From BOG-938 sp048498155 (GTDB lineage Bacteria > Pseudomonadota > Alphaproteobacteria > Caulobacterales > Caulobacteraceae): 64,000 nucleotides of DNA. Shown here one piece after another: positions 43,877 to 52,509 of this stretch. The notes beneath the pieces are model-generated. The model saw only the letters and a program-made list of their open reading frames with translations, was not told where the DNA came from and made no database searches. The position numbers were made by a program, and so were the translations under genes. The stretch lies in NCBI GenBank assembly GCA_048498155.1, contig JBEHYN010000001.1, positions 62,001 through 126,000 of the forward strand. The letters run 5' to 3'. How positions within the stretch are numbered: the stretch's first letter is position 1; every line of letters begins with the position of its first letter.

Positions 43877-45247
43877 TCAGCGATAGCAGACGGCCTTAGC
43901 CGCCTTGACGATCTTGTCCACCGAAGGCACCGCCAGGGCTTCCAGATTGGCGGCGTACGGCATGGGGGTGTCTTCCTGGCACACGCGCAGGGGCGGCGCG
44001 TCCAGGTAGTCGAAGCCGAACTCCACCACGCGGGCCGCGACCTCGGCGCCGACGCCCATGGGGCCCCAGCCTTCCTCGACCGTGACCAAGCGGTTGGTCT
44101 TCTTGACGCTCTCGATGATGGTGGCGGTGTCCAGGGGACGCAGGGTGCGCAGGTCGATCACCTCGGCCTCGATCCCCTCGCCCGCCAATTCCTCCGCGGC
44201 CTTGAGCGCCATACCCACCATGCGCGAGTGCGCGGTGATGGTCAGATGGGTTCCCTCGCGACGAACCTTGGCCTTGCCGATGGGCACGATCCAGTCCTCG
44301 ATCTCCGGGACCTCGAACTCCTGGCCGTAGAGTAGTTCGTGCTCCAGGAAGATGATCGGGTTGGGGTCGCGGATGGCGGCCTTGAGCAGGCCCTTGGCGT
44401 CGGCCGAGTCATAGGGCGCGACCACCTTCAGGCCGGGGACATTGGCGTACCAGGCCGAATAGTCCTGACTGTGCTGGGCTGCCACGCGGGCGGCGGCGCC
44501 GTTGGGGCCGCGAAACACGATGGAGCATTTGATCTGGCCGCCCGACATGTAGAGCGTCTTGGCTGCCGAGTTGATCAGCTGGTCCATGGCCTGCATGGCG
44601 AAGTTCCAGGTCATGAACTCCACGATGGGCTTCAGACCCGCCATGGCGGCGCCGACGCCCAGACCGGTGAAGCCGTGCTCGGTGATCGGGGTGTCGATCA
44701 CCCGCCGGTCGCCGAACTCCTGCAGCATGTCGCGGCTGACTTTGTAGGCGCCTTGGTACTGAGCCACTTCCTCGCCCATGAGGAACACGTCCGGATCACG
44801 GCGCATTTCCTCGGCCATGGCGTCGCGCAGAGCGTCGCGCACGGTCACCTTGACCATATTAGTCCCGGCGGGAATGGCGGGGTCCTTGACCGAGGAAGCG
44901 TCGAACGCGGGGGCTGACGGCGCCGCAGCAGTCGGCTGTGGCTTGGCTTCGACGACAGGCGCAGGTTCCGCCGCGCCATTGGTCTTAGGCGCAGCGCCAT
45001 TGGCCACGCCATCGCCAAGGCGGGCGATGGGCGTATTGACCTTCACGCCCTCAGTCCCGGCGGGAACGAGGATTTCGGAAACGATGCCCTCGTCGACCGC
45101 TTCCACTTCCATAGTCGCCTTATCGGTTTCGATCTCGGCGATCACCTGACCGGATTCGACCTTGTCGCCGGCCTTGATGTGCCATTTGGCCAGATTGCCC
45201 TCTTCCATCGTTGGAGAGAGCGCCGGCATGAGGATTTCCACGCTCAT
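43877..45247 (-). CDS. pdhB: Pyruvate dehydrogenase E1 beta subunit with N-terminal lipoyl domain
   Basis: The 456-residue protein carries its own lipoyl domain (about 1-80; Lys43 in ETDKATMEVEAVDEG), a Pro/Ala linker (about 85-125) and the transketolase-like E1-beta part (VRDALRDAMAEEMRRDPDVF, GEEVAQYQGAYKVS, DTPITEHGFTGLGVGAAMAG). A lipoylated E1-beta is typical of alphaproteobacterial PDH. The ATG overlaps the pdhA stop by 4 bp (ATGA). Confidence 0.96.
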   Translation of the reverse strand: MSVEILMPALSPTMEEGNLAKWHIKAGDKVESGQVIAEIETDKATMEVEAVDEGIVSEILVPAGTEGVKVNTPIARLGDGVANGAAPKTNGAAEPAPVVEAKPQPTAAAPSAPAFDASSVKDPAIPAGTNMVKVTVRDALRDAMAEEMRRDPDVFLMGEEVAQYQGAYKVSRDMLQEFGDRRVIDTPITEHGFTGLGVGAAMAGLKPIVEFMTWNFAMQAMDQLINSAAKTLYMSGGQIKCSIVFRGPNGAAARVAAQHSQDYSAWYANVPGLKVVAPYDSADAKGLLKAAIRDPNPIIFLEHELLYGQEFEVPEIEDWIVPIGKAKVRREGTHLTITAHSRMVGMALKAAEELAGEGIEAEVIDLRTLRPLDTATIIESVKKTNRLVTVEEGWGPMGVGAEVAARVVEFGFDYLDAPPLRVCQEDTPMPYAANLEALAVPSVDKIVKAAKAVCYR

Positions 45248-46260
45248 TGCGCCGCGGCCTCCAGATAGATGTCAGTGTACAATTCGGATGGATCGGGCTC
45301 GGGGCTGGTGCGGGCGTATTCGGCGGCGTCCAGCACGATCTGACGCACTTCGGCGTCGATCGCCTTGAGCTCCTCTTCCTTGACGCCCACGGACTCCAGT
45401 TTCGCCTTCAGGTGGTCGATCGGGTCGCGCGTCTTGCGCACTTCCTCAAGCTCCCCTTGCGGTCTGTACTTGGCCGGGTCGGACATGGAGTGCCCGCGGT
45501 AGCGGTAGGTCTTCATTTCCAGAATATAGGGACCCTTGGTGCGGGCATGTTCGGCCGCGCGGGCGCCGGCTTCGGCCACCGCGTCAACGTCCATGCCGTC
45601 GACTTCTTCACCCGGAATATTGAACGACAGGCCGCGCTTATAGAGATGGGTTTCCGCCGAGGAGCGCTCCACGCTGGTGCCCATGGCGTATTGATTGTTC
45701 TCGATCACATAGATGACCGGCAGGCTCCAAAGCTCAGCCATGTTGAAGCTTTCGTACACCTGCCCCTGGTTGGCCGCGCCATCGCCGAAGTAGGTGTAGG
45801 AGACATTCTCGTTCTGGCGGTAGTGGTTGGCTAGGGCCAGCCCTGTGCCGAGCGAGACCTGGGCGCCGACGATGCCATGGCCGCCGTAAAAGCCGGTGGG
45901 CACCGAGAACATGTGCATTGAGCCGCCCTTGCCCTTGGACGAGCCCCCAGAGCGGCCGGTCAGCTCGGCCATGACTTCCTTGGGGTCCATCCCGGCGGCC
46001 AGCATGTGGCCGTGGTCGCGGTAGCCGGTGATGATCTGATCGCCGTCGCGCTTGACCGATTCCATGCCCACGGCGATGGCTTCCTGGCCGATGTACAGGT
46101 GGCAGAAGCCGCCGATCAGGCCCATGCCGTAAAGCTGGCCGGCGCGTTCTTCGAACCGGCGGATCAACAACATTGAACGGTAATATTTAAGCCAACGGGC
46201 CTTATCGGTCGGCGCCTTCGCGGCGGGACCGCTGGCTCCGTTTTTGCGCGCACGCGCCAT
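45244..46260 (-). CDS. pdhA: Pyruvate dehydrogenase E1 alpha subunit
   Basis: The 338-residue ThDP-binding subunit has the cofactor motif from GDGAANQGQVYESFNMA to ENNQYAMGTS, FCHLYIGQEAIAVG and the phosphorylation-loop-like region YRYRGHSMSDPAKYR. It leads the pdhABC-lpd operon, 41 bp after the ftsB-like gene in the same direction. Confidence 0.96.
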   Translation of the reverse strand: MARARKNGASGPAAKAPTDKARWLKYYRSMLLIRRFEERAGQLYGMGLIGGFCHLYIGQEAIAVGMESVKRDGDQIITGYRDHGHMLAAGMDPKEVMAELTGRSGGSSKGKGGSMHMFSVPTGFYGGHGIVGAQVSLGTGLALANHYRQNENVSYTYFGDGAANQGQVYESFNMAELWSLPVIYVIENNQYAMGTSVERSSAETHLYKRGLSFNIPGEEVDGMDVDAVAEAGARAAEHARTKGPYILEMKTYRYRGHSMSDPAKYRPQGELEEVRKTRDPIDHLKAKLESVGVKEEELKAIDAEVRQIVLDAAEYARTSPEPDPSELYTDIYLEAAAQ

Positions 46261-46301
46261 TTATCTCTCCATCCCAGGCCAGCCGGAAATTCAATCGGAA
46301 A

Positions 46302-46598
46302 TCACGGCCGCGTGCGGATCACATAATCCCTTGGGTCAGAGAAGCCTAGCAGGTATCGCGCACGTTCTTCCACCAGATCGCGTGAAATTTGACCATCTCG
46401 CAGCAGTCGGCTGCGCGCTTCCAGGTCAAGGCGCTCATTCTGCAATGCAGCGAGCTCGGCCCGGCGCGCCGCCAAATTCGCGTTGCGGTGCGGCAGGGAC
46501 AATAGCCCGCGATCACCCGTCAGCGCCTGAAAGCCGAAGTAGAAGATCAGGCAGGCCAAGGCGGCCGTGGGCAAATAGGGACTGAGGCGCGCCAGCAA
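46302..46598 (-). CDS. FtsB/DivIC-family septum formation initiator
   Basis: The 98-residue protein has one N-terminal transmembrane segment (about 8-26), then a predicted coiled coil (about 38-72: ANLAARRAELAALQNERLDL) and a C-terminal EERARYLLGFSDPRDYVI region, the DivIC/FtsB pattern. FtsB links FtsL and FtsQ in the divisome. The start is TTG, with GGAG about 11 bases upstream. The position beside pdhA and eno is the usual one in alphaproteobacteria. Confidence 0.88.
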   Translation of the reverse strand: MLARLSPYLPTAALACLIFYFGFQALTGDRGLLSLPHRNANLAARRAELAALQNERLDLEARSRLLRDGQISRDLVEERARYLLGFSDPRDYVIRTRP

Positions 46599-46687
46599 GG
46601 GTATGGGCTCCGGGTGGGTCGGTGACTCGCCGAAGCATCGTCGCTCATAGTTAACCGAGCGTTGGCGGTGCTTTTATACTCCGATCA

Positions 46688-46763
46688 TTCCCGCGAAAGC
46701 GGGAACCCAGTCCTGTCCAGGAATCGCCAGGCTGGAAAGACCTGGATCCCCGCTTTCGCGGGG
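46688..46763. repeat. Paired inverted REP elements (BIME-like)
   Basis: Two hairpins sit 42 bp apart between eno and the ftsB-like gene: TTCCCGC-GAAA-GCGGGAA (46688-46705) and CCCCGC-TTTC-GCGGGG (46748-46763). Their flanks (ACCCAG after the first, CTGGATC before the second) are also complementary, so the whole block can fold into a larger structure. The core CCCGCGAAAGCGGG is a widespread alphaproteobacterial REP sequence. Confidence 0.85.
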
Positions 46764-46780
46764 ACGAGCGGAAGAAAAGT

Positions 46781-48061
46781 CTACCGCCCCTTCAACGCCG
46801 CGCGGCCCGGGTACACCGCCTGATCGTCAAGTTGCTCTTCGATTCGCAGGAGCTGGTTGTACTTGGCTAGCCGGTCCGAGCGAGCCAGGGAGCCCGTCTT
46901 GATCTGACCGCAGTTGGTGGCCACCGCCAGGTCGGCGATGGTGGAGTCTTCAGTCTCGCCCGAGCGATGGGACATCACCGCCGTATAGCCGGCGCGCTGG
47001 GCCATATCGACCGCATCCAGGGTCTCCGACAGGGTGCCGATCTGGTTGACCTTGACCAGAATGGAGTTGGCCAGGCCATCCTTGATGCCCTGCTGCAGGC
47101 GCGCCGGATTGGTGACGAACAGGTCGTCGCCCACCAACTGGACCTTGCCGCCTAGGGCCTGGGTCAACAGCGACCAGCCGGCAAAATCGTCCTCCGCCAT
47201 GCCGTCTTCGATGGACACAATGGGGAATTGGGCGACCAGGCTCGACAGATAATCGACCATGCCGGCGCTATCGAGCGTCTTGCCCTCGCCTTCCAGCTGG
47301 TACTTGCCGTCCTTGAAAAACTCGGTGGAGGCCACGTCGAGGCCCAGGACGAAGTCCTTGCCGGCCTTATAGCCCGCGCCCTCGCCGGCCTTGAGGATGA
47401 ACTCCAGGGCCGCGACGGCGGACGCCAGGTTGGGCGCGAATCCACCCTCGTCGCCGACATTGGTGTTGTGCCCGGCTTTCTTCAGCTGGCCTTTCAGGCT
47501 CTGGAAAATCTCCGCGCCCATGCGCAAGGCCTCGCTGAAGCTCTCGGCGCCCGTGGGCAGGATCATGAACTCCTGAATGTCGATGGGATTGTCCGCGTGG
47601 GCGCCGCCATTGATGATGTTCATCATCGGCACCGGCAAGATGCGGGCGTTGACCCCGCCGACATACTTATAGAGCGGCAGATTGGCCGAGGCCGCCGAGG
47701 CCTTGGCGGCTGCTAGGGACACGCCCAGGATCGCGTTGGCGCCCAGGCGGCTCTTGTTAGCTGTGCCGTCCAGTTCGATCAGCAGCCGGTCCAGCCGGCG
47801 CTGGTCCTCGGCGTCCGTGCCGCAGAGGGCGTCGCTGATCTCGCCGTTGACGGCTTCAACCGCCTGCAGCACGCCCTTGCCGCCGTAGCGGGATTTGTCT
47901 CCGTCACGCTTTTCCACCGCCTCGTGCGCCCCGGTGGAGGCGCCGGACGGCACGCCGGCGCGGCCAAAGGATCCGTCCTCCAGCACCACATCCACTTCCA
48001 CCGTCGGATTGCCCCGGCTGTCGAGAATTTCGCGGGCGATGATATCGACGATCTCAGTCAT
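46781..48061 (-). CDS. eno: Enolase
   Basis: Converts 2-phosphoglycerate to phosphoenolpyruvate. The 426-residue protein is complete, with AREILDSRGNPTVEVDVVLE, GDEGGFAPNL, VSIEDGMAEDDF, GDDLFVTNP and the catalytic-lysine region VKVNQIGTLSE, then SHRSGETEDS. The ATG at 48061 gives the standard N-terminus; an upstream in-frame start would add 9 residues. Confidence 0.97.
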   Translation of the reverse strand: MTEIVDIIAREILDSRGNPTVEVDVVLEDGSFGRAGVPSGASTGAHEAVEKRDGDKSRYGGKGVLQAVEAVNGEISDALCGTDAEDQRRLDRLLIELDGTANKSRLGANAILGVSLAAAKASAASANLPLYKYVGGVNARILPVPMMNIINGGAHADNPIDIQEFMILPTGAESFSEALRMGAEIFQSLKGQLKKAGHNTNVGDEGGFAPNLASAVAALEFILKAGEGAGYKAGKDFVLGLDVASTEFFKDGKYQLEGEGKTLDSAGMVDYLSSLVAQFPIVSIEDGMAEDDFAGWSLLTQALGGKVQLVGDDLFVTNPARLQQGIKDGLANSILVKVNQIGTLSETLDAVDMAQRAGYTAVMSHRSGETEDSTIADLAVATNCGQIKTGSLARSDRLAKYNQLLRIEEQLDDQAVYPGRAALKGR

Positions 48062-48086
48062 GGTCGGCTCTCGGATTTGGACAAAC

Positions 48087-48118
48087 AAAAAGGCGCGCGA
48101 GCCTTAGCCCACGCGCCT
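48087..48118 (-). terminator. Rho-independent terminator downstream of rpmF
   Basis: On the minus strand AGGCGCG and CGCGCCT form a 7-bp stem around a 14-base loop, followed by a T-run (AAAA at 48087-48090 on the plus strand). It separates rpmF from eno. Confidence 0.8.
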
Positions 48119-48163
48119 GGATTTGAAAACGTGATCCTCGGCCAGTGACGGCCAAGCCGCCGC

Positions 48164-48346
48164 TTAGTCTTCCTTCACATCCAGAACCTGGCGGCCCTTG
48201 TACATGCCGGTCTTCAGGTCGATGTGGTGCGGCCGGCGCATTTCGCCGGTTTCCTTGTCCTCGATGAAGCTGTTGGGCGCCAAGGCATGGTGCGAACGAC
48301 GCATGTTGCGGCGCGAGGGCGAAGTTTTGCGTTTAGGAACGGCCAT
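48164..48346 (-). CDS. rpmF: 50S ribosomal protein L32
   Basis: The 60-residue basic protein begins MAVPKRKTSPSRRNMRRSHH, the L32 signature, and continues ALAPNSFIEDKETGEMRRPH. The zinc-binding cysteines of some L32 variants are absent, as usual in alphaproteobacteria. The ATG at 48346 gives the standard form. A terminator lies 45 bp beyond the stop. Confidence 0.96.
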   Translation of the reverse strand: MAVPKRKTSPSRRNMRRSHHALAPNSFIEDKETGEMRRPHHIDLKTGMYKGRQVLDVKED

Positions 48347-48470
48347 CGGAGGTCTCTTAGGCGTGAAATGACTGCGGCGGCCGAATGTCGGGCCGCCGTT
48401 GAGCGGCGGTGTATGACGCAAAGCGGGCGGGAATTCAAGCTAACCCGCGAGCTGCGGCTGCGGCGGCCAT

Positions 48471-48690
48471 TTGACCACCAAGCTCACCAAGAACACCAAG
48501 ACCAATAAAACCCGTCATCCTCGGCCAACGAGCGAAGCGAGGCCGAGCCGGGGACCCAGCCGCTCCAGGCTGTCCGCGCCGATCAAACGTCGTCGCTTTT
48601 AGGTCTTCGCTGCTGGGTTCCCGGGCTCGCCGTTCCGGCGCCCCGAGAATGACGATCTTCTTGGTGTTCTTGGTGAGCTTGGTGGTTCAA
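48471..48690. repeat. Large palindromic MITE-like repeat with three-unit arms
   Basis: Perfect 28-bp inverted arms lie at 48474-48501 and 48659-48686. Each arm is built of three 9-base direct units around CACCAAG. Inside, a second inverted layer is REP-like: CGTCATCCTCGG and GGGACCCAGC on the left, GCTGGGTTCCC and CCGAGAATGACG on the right. There is no open reading frame of note, so it looks like a non-autonomous mobile or folded RNA element. The right arm abuts the stop codon of the SGNH gene. The remaining sequence from 48347 to 48470 shows nothing recognisable. Confidence 0.85.
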
Positions 48691-49286
48691 ATTCTTTGGA
48701 CCCACTCCCGCCAAGCCGGCCAAGCTCCGAAGGCCATCGCCACGCGGCGATAGCCCTCCGCCCCCGGATGCACCCCATCTCCCGCGTCCGCCTCGCCCCG
48801 CCACGCCGACCAGTCGTCGACCGAAGTGGGCAGGTCCAACATCGGCGCTGCGAAATCGGCGCAAACCTGTGCGAACGCCTTGTTCAAGTCGCTTTGTTTG
48901 GGCTGCAGTGCGGGCTCGGCCAAAGGCGGCGCCGCGACGACGAAGGCCGCATATCCCTCGCCGTTGGCCCATTGCAGCAGGCCCCGCATGGCCTGGACGG
49001 ATTCGCTAAGTGGGCTGCCCAGGTAGAGGTCATTGGCGCCGAAGCAGATCACCACGCCTTGGCGGTCGCCGCGATTTTGAAGGCGAGCCGTAACTTCGGC
49101 CGCCGCGCGCTCGGCGATCTGCGCACTGGTCTGGCCTCTGATCCCGAGGTTATAGGCGGTCAGATCGACGCCCCTGCCCCGCTCATTCGCCAGCACGCGC
49201 CCGACCCACCCTAGCCCCTCCTGATCGCCTGTGCCCAGGATGAAGCTGTCGCCAAGGAAGCAGACGCGGATGTCGGGGGTGGTCAT
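48687..49286 (-). CDS. SGNH/GDSL-family hydrolase
   Basis: The 199-residue protein has the GDSL-type block CFLGDSFILGTG (Ser nucleophile), YNLGIRGQTS, block III CFGANDL and block V DGVHPGAEGY with the catalytic Asp and His. Esterase or acyl-ester hydrolase activity is likely; the substrate is unknown. No signal peptide is seen. The ATG at 49286 overlaps the pyrG stop by one base (TGATG). The stop codon lies directly against the palindromic repeat. Confidence 0.88.
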   Translation of the reverse strand: MTTPDIRVCFLGDSFILGTGDQEGLGWVGRVLANERGRGVDLTAYNLGIRGQTSAQIAERAAAEVTARLQNRGDRQGVVICFGANDLYLGSPLSESVQAMRGLLQWANGEGYAAFVVAAPPLAEPALQPKQSDLNKAFAQVCADFAAPMLDLPTSVDDWSAWRGEADAGDGVHPGAEGYRRVAMAFGAWPAWREWVQRI

Positions 49287-50920
49287 CACACCAACCGGCT
49301 CTGCTCCTTCGCCGCTGCGATGAAGCTGCGGAAAAGCGGGTGTGGGGCGAAGGGGCGGGATTTGAGTTCGGGGTGGAATTGGACGCCGACGAACCAGGGG
49401 TGGTCCTCGCGTTCGACGATCTCGGGCAGGACGCCGTCGGGCGACAGGCCGCAGAACTTCAGCCCGGCCCCCTCGATGGCCTCGCGGTAGTCGATATTGA
49501 CCTCATAGCGGTGCCGGTGGCGCTCGGAGATGGTTACGGAGTCATAGATCTCGCTGACCATCGAACCCGGCTTAAGCACCGCCTCATAAGCGCCCAGGCG
49601 CATGGTGCCGCCCAGATTGTCGCCGACGGTGCGGATATGGCGCTCATTGCCTTTGACCCACTCGGTCATCAGGCCCACCACCGCTTCCTTGGCGGGACCG
49701 AATTCGGTGGATGAGGCGCCCTTGATGCCGGCCACGTTACGGGCCGCCTCGATCACCGCCATCTGCATGCCGAAACAGATGCCGAAGTAGGGAATCTGGT
49801 GTTCGCGGGCGAATTGCACCGCGCGGATCTTGCCCTCTGCGCCCCGTTCGCCAAAGCCGCCAGGCACGAGAATGCCGTGGACGCCCTCCAGGCGCACGGC
49901 GGCGGCGCCGTCCTCCAGCTCGAAGGTCTCGGACTCCACCCACTCCAGATTGACCTTGACGTTGTTGGCCACCCCGCCGTGGGCCAGGGCCTCGATCAGC
50001 GACTTATAGGCGTCCTTCAGCACGGTGTATTTGCCCACCACCGCGATGGTCACTTCGCCGTCCGGGCTGGTCACGCGGTTGGATATCTGCGTCCAGGCGG
50101 ACAGGTCAGGCTCGGGCGCGTCGGTGATGCCGAAGGCGTCCAGCACTTCCTGGTCCAGGCCTTGCTCGTGGTAGTCGAGCGGCACGCCGTAGATGTTGGA
50201 TGAGTCCATCGCCTGGATCACGGCGGTTTCGCGCACATTGCAGAACAGGCCGATCTTGCGCCGCTCCTCGGCCGGGATCGGCTGCTCGCAGCGGCACAGC
50301 AGGATGTCGGGCTGGATGCCGATGGAACGCAGCTCCTTGACCGAGTGCTGGGTCGGCTTGGTCTTCATCTCCCCGGCCGTCTTGATGAACGGCAGCAGGG
50401 TCAGGTGCACATAGATGGCGTGGTTACGCGGCAGGTCGTTGCCGAGCTGGCGGATGGCCTCGAAGAACGGCAGGCCCTCGATGTCGCCGACCGTGCCGCC
50501 GATCTCCACTAGGACGAAGTCCGCGTCGCCCGCATCGGAGCGGACGAACTGTTTGATCTCATTGGTGACGTGCGGGATCACCTGGACCGTAGCGCCGAGA
50601 TAGTCCCCGCGCCGCTCCTTCTCCAGGATGGTCTTATAGATTTGGCCGGTGGTGATGTTGTCGCCCTTGGTGGCCGACACCCCGGTGAAGCGTTCGTAGT
50701 GGCCCAGGTCCAGATCGGTTTCCGCCCCGTCGTCGGTGACGAACACTTCCCCGTGCTGATAGGGCGACATCGTGCCTGGATCGACGTTGAGATAGGGGTC
50801 AAGCTTGCGCAGACGGACCTTGTAGCCGCGCGCCTGCAACAACGCGCCAAGAGCCGCGGAGGCGATGCCTTTCCCAAGGGAGGAGACCACGCCGCCGGTG
50901 ATGAAAATGTACCGGGCCAT
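49286..50920 (-). CDS. pyrG: CTP synthase
   Basis: Makes CTP from UTP with glutamine as amide donor. The 544-residue protein has the synthetase domain (TGGVVSSLGKGIASAALGAL P-loop, QVIPHVTNEIK, EIGGTVGDIE) and the class I glutaminase domain with Cys in YFGICFGMQ and the His/Glu pair in QFHPELKSRP. It lies between secG and the SGNH gene on the same strand. Confidence 0.97.
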   Translation of the reverse strand: MARYIFITGGVVSSLGKGIASAALGALLQARGYKVRLRKLDPYLNVDPGTMSPYQHGEVFVTDDGAETDLDLGHYERFTGVSATKGDNITTGQIYKTILEKERRGDYLGATVQVIPHVTNEIKQFVRSDAGDADFVLVEIGGTVGDIEGLPFFEAIRQLGNDLPRNHAIYVHLTLLPFIKTAGEMKTKPTQHSVKELRSIGIQPDILLCRCEQPIPAEERRKIGLFCNVRETAVIQAMDSSNIYGVPLDYHEQGLDQEVLDAFGITDAPEPDLSAWTQISNRVTSPDGEVTIAVVGKYTVLKDAYKSLIEALAHGGVANNVKVNLEWVESETFELEDGAAAVRLEGVHGILVPGGFGERGAEGKIRAVQFAREHQIPYFGICFGMQMAVIEAARNVAGIKGASSTEFGPAKEAVVGLMTEWVKGNERHIRTVGDNLGGTMRLGAYEAVLKPGSMVSEIYDSVTISERHRHRYEVNIDYREAIEGAGLKFCGLSPDGVLPEIVEREDHPWFVGVQFHPELKSRPFAPHPLFRSFIAAAKEQSRLV

Positions 50921-50985
50921 GGGCGGCTAGGTTAGCAGTGATTCGGTTTCGCCCGCGCATGCCCGCACCGGGTTTACGACCACGA

Positions 50986-51480
50986 TCAGGGTTTTTTCTG
51001 TGGAGGCTGGCTGGGCGCAACCAGCGGCGGCGCGGCCAGACCCGACAGGCCGTTGGCTTGGCCATTGAGGCCGCCCGACAGGGGCAGGCCGGGGATCACG
51101 GCGGCCGGGGGGGGTTGCACGGCGGGCAGCGGCGCTTGAAGTCCGCCGTTCACCGGCGGAATCGCCTGGGTCTGAGGCTTGGCCGGGGTGGAGAAATCCA
51201 GGCTCTGAGAGTTCAGCCGATCGATGATTGAGCTATGCCCATGAGCACGGCCGATCAGGATGGTCTGCAACATGGCCAAACCGAAGAAAACGAAGGCCAA
51301 TATCCAGGTTATGCGCGTGAGCAGGTCACCTGCGCCGCGAGTGGTCATAAAGCCGGAGGGGCCGCCGCCGCCGCCCATGCCCAAGGCGCCGCCTTCGGAC
51401 CGCTGGATCAGCACGACGGCGATCAGGGCGATGCAAACGAAGACGTTCATGACCAGCAGAACGGTGGCGAGGAGGGACAA
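50986..51480 (-). CDS. secG: Preprotein translocase subunit SecG
   Basis: The protein has two transmembrane segments (about 5-22 and 55-73) flanking QRSEGGALGMGGGGGPSGFM, the SecG signature, and a long Pro/Gln-rich C-terminal tail (about 95-164) common in alphaproteobacteria. It is a SecYEG channel accessory subunit. The start is uncertain: a TTG at 51480 gives the expected hydrophobic N-terminus, while an ATG at 51450 would shorten the first helix. Confidence 0.9.
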   Translation of the reverse strand: MSLLATVLLVMNVFVCIALIAVVLIQRSEGGALGMGGGGGPSGFMTTRGAGDLLTRITWILAFVFFGLAMLQTILIGRAHGHSSIIDRLNSQSLDFSTPAKPQTQAIPPVNGGLQAPLPAVQPPPAAVIPGLPLSGGLNGQANGLSGLAAPPLVAPSQPPQKKP

Positions 51481-51561
51481 GGCTGAAGGTCCGTAACTGG
51501 AGGGTCTCAAAATCGGCGCCGGTCTAGCACCAACCGTCCGGCAGCGCAAAGGGCGCGCGCT

Positions 51562-52314
51562 TTAACCGGCGGCGCGAACGATGGCCAGGAACTCATCGGC
51601 CTTCAGCGACGCCCCTCCGACCAGCGCGCCGCCCACCTCGGGCAGGGCGAGAATTTCCACCGCGTTGGCCGGCTTGACCGAGCCGCCGTAGAGAATTGGG
51701 ACCCGTCGGCCCGCCTCACCCAAGCGCTCGACCAGCGCTTGGCGCAAGGCGACGTGGGCTTCCTCGATCTGATCCAACGTCGGCGTCAGGCCTGTGCCGA
51801 TAGCCCATACCGGTTCATAGGCCAGGGCGAAGTTCCGGCCTTGCACGGTATCCGGCAAGGAGGCCTTAGTCTGCCGCGAGATGGTCTGAAGGGTGTCGCC
51901 GGCCTGGCGCTCGGCCAGGGTCTCGCCGACGCAGATGATCGGCTCAAGGCCCGCGCGTAGGGCTGCCTCGGTTTTACGAGCCGCCAGTTCGTCGCTTTCG
52001 CCGTGGCAATTGCGCCGTTCGGAGTGGGCCAAGATGACCATCCGCGCGCCGGCGTCGGCCAGCATTTCGGCGCTGACGTCGCCGGTGTAGGCGCCGTAAG
52101 GCTCTGCGTGATTGTCCTGGCCGCCGACGATCACCGCCGAACCCGCCAGGGCGCGGGCAGTACGCTCGATCAGAGTGGCCGGAACGCATAGGCCGACGCG
52201 CGCCTTAGCCGGGGTATGGGCAAGGGATTCCGCTACTTTCACCGCCTCGCTCAGGGCCGGCTGCAAGCCGAACATCTTCCAGTTGCCGACAATCAGGGGC
52301 CGTATTGAGTCCAT
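51562..52314 (-). CDS. tpiA: Triosephosphate isomerase
   Basis: Glycolytic TIM-barrel enzyme of 250 residues. NWKM near the N-terminus carries the catalytic Lys, AHSERR the catalytic His and AYEPVWAIGTG the catalytic Glu; YGGSVKPANA binds phosphate. It is divergent from ppiD across a 195-bp region. The order tpiA-secG-pyrG is typical of alphaproteobacteria. Confidence 0.97.
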   Translation of the reverse strand: MDSIRPLIVGNWKMFGLQPALSEAVKVAESLAHTPAKARVGLCVPATLIERTARALAGSAVIVGGQDNHAEPYGAYTGDVSAEMLADAGARMVILAHSERRNCHGESDELAARKTEAALRAGLEPIICVGETLAERQAGDTLQTISRQTKASLPDTVQGRNFALAYEPVWAIGTGLTPTLDQIEEAHVALRQALVERLGEAGRRVPILYGGSVKPANAVEILALPEVGGALVGGASLKADEFLAIVRAAG

Positions 52315-52509
52315 CTATCATCCAGTTTTGGCGGAGGGTCCGTGCCCCCAGCTAAGCCAATCGTCGCGGTCTGTCACCTCGTTGACACGCGCTCGCCTCG
52401 CTCTTGTCCTTGCCGGAAGGGGAATGGGTAACCTATACCGCCCCGGTTCGGCCCTGCATCGCAGAGCCGCTTCATTCGGGTTTTTCGACCCGGCCGCCAA
52501 GGACGCCTA

